A DNA stretch of 64,000 bases, from the NCBI RefSeq assembly GCF_000585995.1, contig NZ_CP007410.1:4801430-4865429 (forward strand). The letters are read 5' to 3'. Both the position numbers and the translations under genes were made by a program. Under the pieces are notes generated by a model. That model searched no databases, was not told the DNA's origin, and saw only the letters and a list, made by a program, of their open reading frames with translations. This document shows positions 61,914 through 64,000 of this stretch, one piece after another. The first letter of the stretch is position 1. Each line of letters starts with the position of its first letter. Source of the stretch: Pseudomonas brassicacearum. GTDB taxonomy: Bacteria; Pseudomonadota; Gammaproteobacteria; Pseudomonadales; Pseudomonadaceae.

Positions 61914-62693
61914 TTAAGTCCGCATCCCCCGCCCACTCACCAACAACCGCGCACACCCCACATAAAGCACCAAAGTCGCCACCACCATGAAGGTAATCGC
62001 AATACTGATCCTGATGTCCGAAACCCCAAGAATGCCGTAGCGGAAAGCGTTAACCATGTGCAGCACCGGATTAGCCAGCGACACAGTCTGCCAAAACGGC
62101 GGCAGCAGCGAGATCGAGTAGAACACCCCCCCCAGATAGGTCAGCGGCGTCAGCACGAACGTCGGAATAATGGAGATGTCATCGAAGTTGCGCGCAAACA
62201 CAGCATTGATGAACCCCAGCAGCGAAAAGATCGTCGCCGTGAGCACCACCACCAATATCGTCACCCCCAGGTGATGCACCTGCAAATCGGTGAAGAACAG
62301 CGACAGCAAGGTCACGATCAAGCCCACCGCCAAACCGCGCAATACGCCACCCAGGGCGTAGCCGACCAGGATGGTATGGGGCGAAACTGGCGAGACCATC
62401 AGCTCTTCGATCGAACGCTGAAACTTGGCGCCGAAGAAACTCGACACCACGTTGCCGTAGGCATTGGTGATCACCGACATCATGATCAGCCCCGGCACGA
62501 TGTAGTCCATGTACGTGAAGCCACCCATGTCGCCGATCTGCCGGCCGATCAGGTTGCCGAAGATCACGAAGTACAAAACCATGGTGATGGCCGGCGGCAG
62601 CAGGGTCTGTGGCCAGATCCGCATGAAGCGCCGAACTTCACGGTAAACGATGGTATTGAGGGCGATGAGGTTGGGGCGCAGTTCGGAACTCAT
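61914..62693 (-). CDS. ABC-2 type exporter permease (YadH type)
   Basis: 259 residues with about six membrane segments. It opens LIALNTIVYREVRRFMRIWP and holds the ABC-2 signature ISVSPVSPHTI-type segment (EELMVSPVSPHTILVGYALG) and LTPLTYLGGVFYSISLLPPF. It forms an exporter with the ATPase encoded upstream. The substrate is unknown; E. coli YadGH is likewise of unknown substrate. Start overlaps the ATPase stop by 4 nt. Confidence 0.94.
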   Translation of the reverse strand: MSSELRPNLIALNTIVYREVRRFMRIWPQTLLPPAITMVLYFVIFGNLIGRQIGDMGGFTYMDYIVPGLIMMSVITNAYGNVVSSFFGAKFQRSIEELMVSPVSPHTILVGYALGGVLRGLAVGLIVTLLSLFFTDLQVHHLGVTILVVVLTATIFSLLGFINAVFARNFDDISIIPTFVLTPLTYLGGVFYSISLLPPFWQTVSLANPVLHMVNAFRYGILGVSDIRISIAITFMVVATLVLYVGCARLLVSGRGMRT

Positions 62694-63622
62694 ACAGCCA
62701 CCTTCGCCAGATTTTTCTCCACCAGGGACACGAACAACTCCTCAAGGCGATTGGTTTTGTTGCGCAGGCTCAGCACGTCGATGTTTTGCAGCGCCAACTG
62801 GCTGAACAATCCGGTAATGCCGACGGCTTTATCCACTTGGACTTCCAGGGTGTGGTTGTCCACCAGCCGGGCCGGATAACCGATGAGCTGCGGCGCAACC
62901 TGCAGATCGTTTTTCAGGTCCAGCAGAAAGGTTTCCACATGCAGTTGGCTGAGCAACTGTCGCATGCTGGTGTTCTCGACGATGGTGCCATGGTCGATGA
63001 TGCCGATGTTGCGGCACAGCTGCTCGGCCTCTTCCAGGTAATGCGTGGTGAGGATGATGGTGATGCCTTTCTGGTTCAGCTCGGTCAGGAAGGTCCACAT
63101 CGAACGGCGTAGCTCGATGTCCACACCCGCGGTCGGTTCGTCGAGGATCAACAGACGCGGCTCGTGCACCAGTGCGCGGGCAATCATCAATCGGCGCTTC
63201 ATGCCGCCGGACAAGGAACGGGACGGCACGTCACGCTTGTCCCACAACCCCAACTGAGTCAGGTACTGCTCGGCGCGCTCCTTGGCGATCTTCGGCGGGA
63301 TGCCGTAGTAACCGGCCTGGGTCACGACGATGTCGAAGGTTTTCTCGAACTGGTTGAAGTTGAACTCCTGGGGCACCACGCCGATGCAGCGCTTGAGCGC
63401 GGCGGGTTCGCGGTCCAGGTCATGGCCGAAGATATTCACCGTACCGCTGGTTTTGTTCACCAGGGTGGAAAGAATACCGATGGTGGTGGATTTGCCGGCG
63501 CCGTTGGGGCCGAGCAAGGCGAAGAAGTCACCTTCGGCGACGTCCAGATCGATACCACTCAGGGCCTGGAAACCGTTGCCGTAGGTTTTGGTTAACTGCC
63601 GGATGGACAGAGCGGAACTCAT
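62690..63622 (-). CDS. ABC transporter ATP-binding protein (YadG type)
   Basis: 310 residues from the ATG at 63622 (MSSALSIRQLTKTYGNGFQA). Walker A GPNGAGKSTTIGIL, Q-loop VPQEFNFNQFEKT, signature SLSGGMKRRLMIARALVHEP, Walker B LLILDEPTAGVD and switch His TTHYLEEAEQL. A C-terminal extension (about 220-305) follows the ATPase domain. It drives the YadH-type permease with which it overlaps by 4 nt. Confidence 0.95.
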   Translation of the reverse strand: MSSALSIRQLTKTYGNGFQALSGIDLDVAEGDFFALLGPNGAGKSTTIGILSTLVNKTSGTVNIFGHDLDREPAALKRCIGVVPQEFNFNQFEKTFDIVVTQAGYYGIPPKIAKERAEQYLTQLGLWDKRDVPSRSLSGGMKRRLMIARALVHEPRLLILDEPTAGVDIELRRSMWTFLTELNQKGITIILTTHYLEEAEQLCRNIGIIDHGTIVENTSMRQLLSQLHVETFLLDLKNDLQVAPQLIGYPARLVDNHTLEVQVDKAVGITGLFSQLALQNIDVLSLRNKTNRLEELFVSLVEKNLAKVAV

Positions 63623-63755
63623 ATCGGATTTACGCACCAAGAAGGGAAGAAAGAATGAAATAAGGGCGGGCGGCGAGTAATGCAACCACGGCGCATGAAG
63701 GTAATGGTGCGTGGCGTCGCCGCACAAGTACAGTCACGCGTGTCGATAGTAAGTA

Positions 63756-64000
63756 TTAAGTCAACGCGGTCATGACGGCCTTACGGTAAGCCGGGCGCTG
63801 TTGCAACCGCGCGTACCAGGCCTGCACGTAAGGCAACGCAGCCCGCTCGATAGGCATCTCTAACCAGGCATAAATGAAACTGCCCAAGGGGATGTCGCCC
63901 ATGCCGATTTCATCGCCCGAAAGGTAGGGCTGTTCGCTCAAGGTCTGCTCCACCATCGCCAGCAAGTGCTCGCACTCTTTGATCGCCGCCTTGATGGCCA
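63756..64000 (-). CDS. Glutathione S-transferase family protein, C-terminal part (partial)
   Basis: The visible 81 codons encode the C-terminal helical domain of a GST: AIKAAIKECEHLLAMVEQTL, then YLSGDEIGMGDIPLGSFIYA, where the Asp before the helix is the usual N-cap. It ends RPAYRKAVMTALT. The thioredoxin-like domain lies beyond the right edge. It is a different gene from the GST at 18556. Confidence 0.88.
   Translation of the reverse strand, partial: AIKAAIKECEHLLAMVEQTLSEQPYLSGDEIGMGDIPLGSFIYAWLEMPIERAALPYVQAWYARLQQRPAYRKAVMTALT

Overview
The window is a stretch of GC-rich Pseudomonas chromosome, most likely from the P. fluorescens group. The evidence is gene content and order (etfAB/ETF-QO, tatD-pilZ-holB-tmk-mltG-pabC-fabF-acpP-fabG-fabD-plsX-rpmF-yceD, rluC/rne, murB-ptp-kdsB-lpxK-exbDB-comEC), abundant Pseudomonas-type REP/REPIN palindromes, and a small RNA at the rgsA locus. 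No phage, plasmid, CRISPR, transposase, rRNA or tRNA gene was seen. All coordinates and motif counts were read by eye; family names rest on recognised motifs and known gene order, not on a database search.

Layout. 1-6.9 kb: 5' part of a permuted ATP-grasp gene, an RraB-like protein, small hypotheticals, a START-domain periplasmic protein, a MocR regulator, and a three-gene envelope operon (periplasmic solute-binding protein, DUF4398 lipoprotein, OmpA-like lipoprotein). 7-10.9 kb: divergent etfBA and ETF-QO genes around a control region that carries a PsrA-type palindrome. 11-13.2 kb: AraC regulator and a zinc alcohol dehydrogenase. 13.2-27.5 kb: a sugar-acid catabolic island with IclR regulator, MFS transporter, dgoD, dgoA, dgoK, araFGH-type ABC importer, SDR sugar dehydrogenase, SMP-30 lactonase and FadR-type GntR regulator, interrupted by a GST, a GNAT enzyme, two small proteins and repeats. 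Together these encode a complete oxidative (De Ley-Doudoroff type) route from D-galactose to KDPGal cleavage: import, oxidation to lactone, lactone hydrolysis, dehydration, phosphorylation and aldol cleavage.

27.6-31.1 kb: DUF1285 and DUF4823 proteins, a MoaA homologue, a TetR regulator and the rgsA-like sRNA. 31.1-41.3 kb: one long minus-strand series from yceD-rpmF-plsX through the fatty-acid genes to holB, pilZ and tatD, headed by a near-consensus promoter whose transcript would be almost leaderless. 41.4-48.7 kb: maf, sppA, HAD phosphatase, rluC and, divergently, rne with a leader of about 635 nt. 48.8-53.3 kb: a periplasmic molybdenum hydroxylase operon (2Fe-2S subunit, Moco subunit, XdhC, MobA-like transferase). 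53.5-60.4 kb: cell-envelope genes murB to comEC. 60.5-64 kb: DUF2062 protein, an ~850-bp imperfect inverted repeat with REPs nested in its loop, a YadGH-type ABC exporter and a partial GST.

The most interesting points are regulatory. The dgoK operon and the distant SDR gene share the same promoter cassette (a TCCCA-N5-TGGGA palindrome, an AT tract and TTGAGA-N18-TATAGT). In the SDR copy, the start codon that aligns with dgoK's ATG opens a 43-codon reading frame overlapping the SDR start by 8 nt. A second 15-bp palindrome links the gntR and araF promoters. Most of the rest is ordinary core chromosome.
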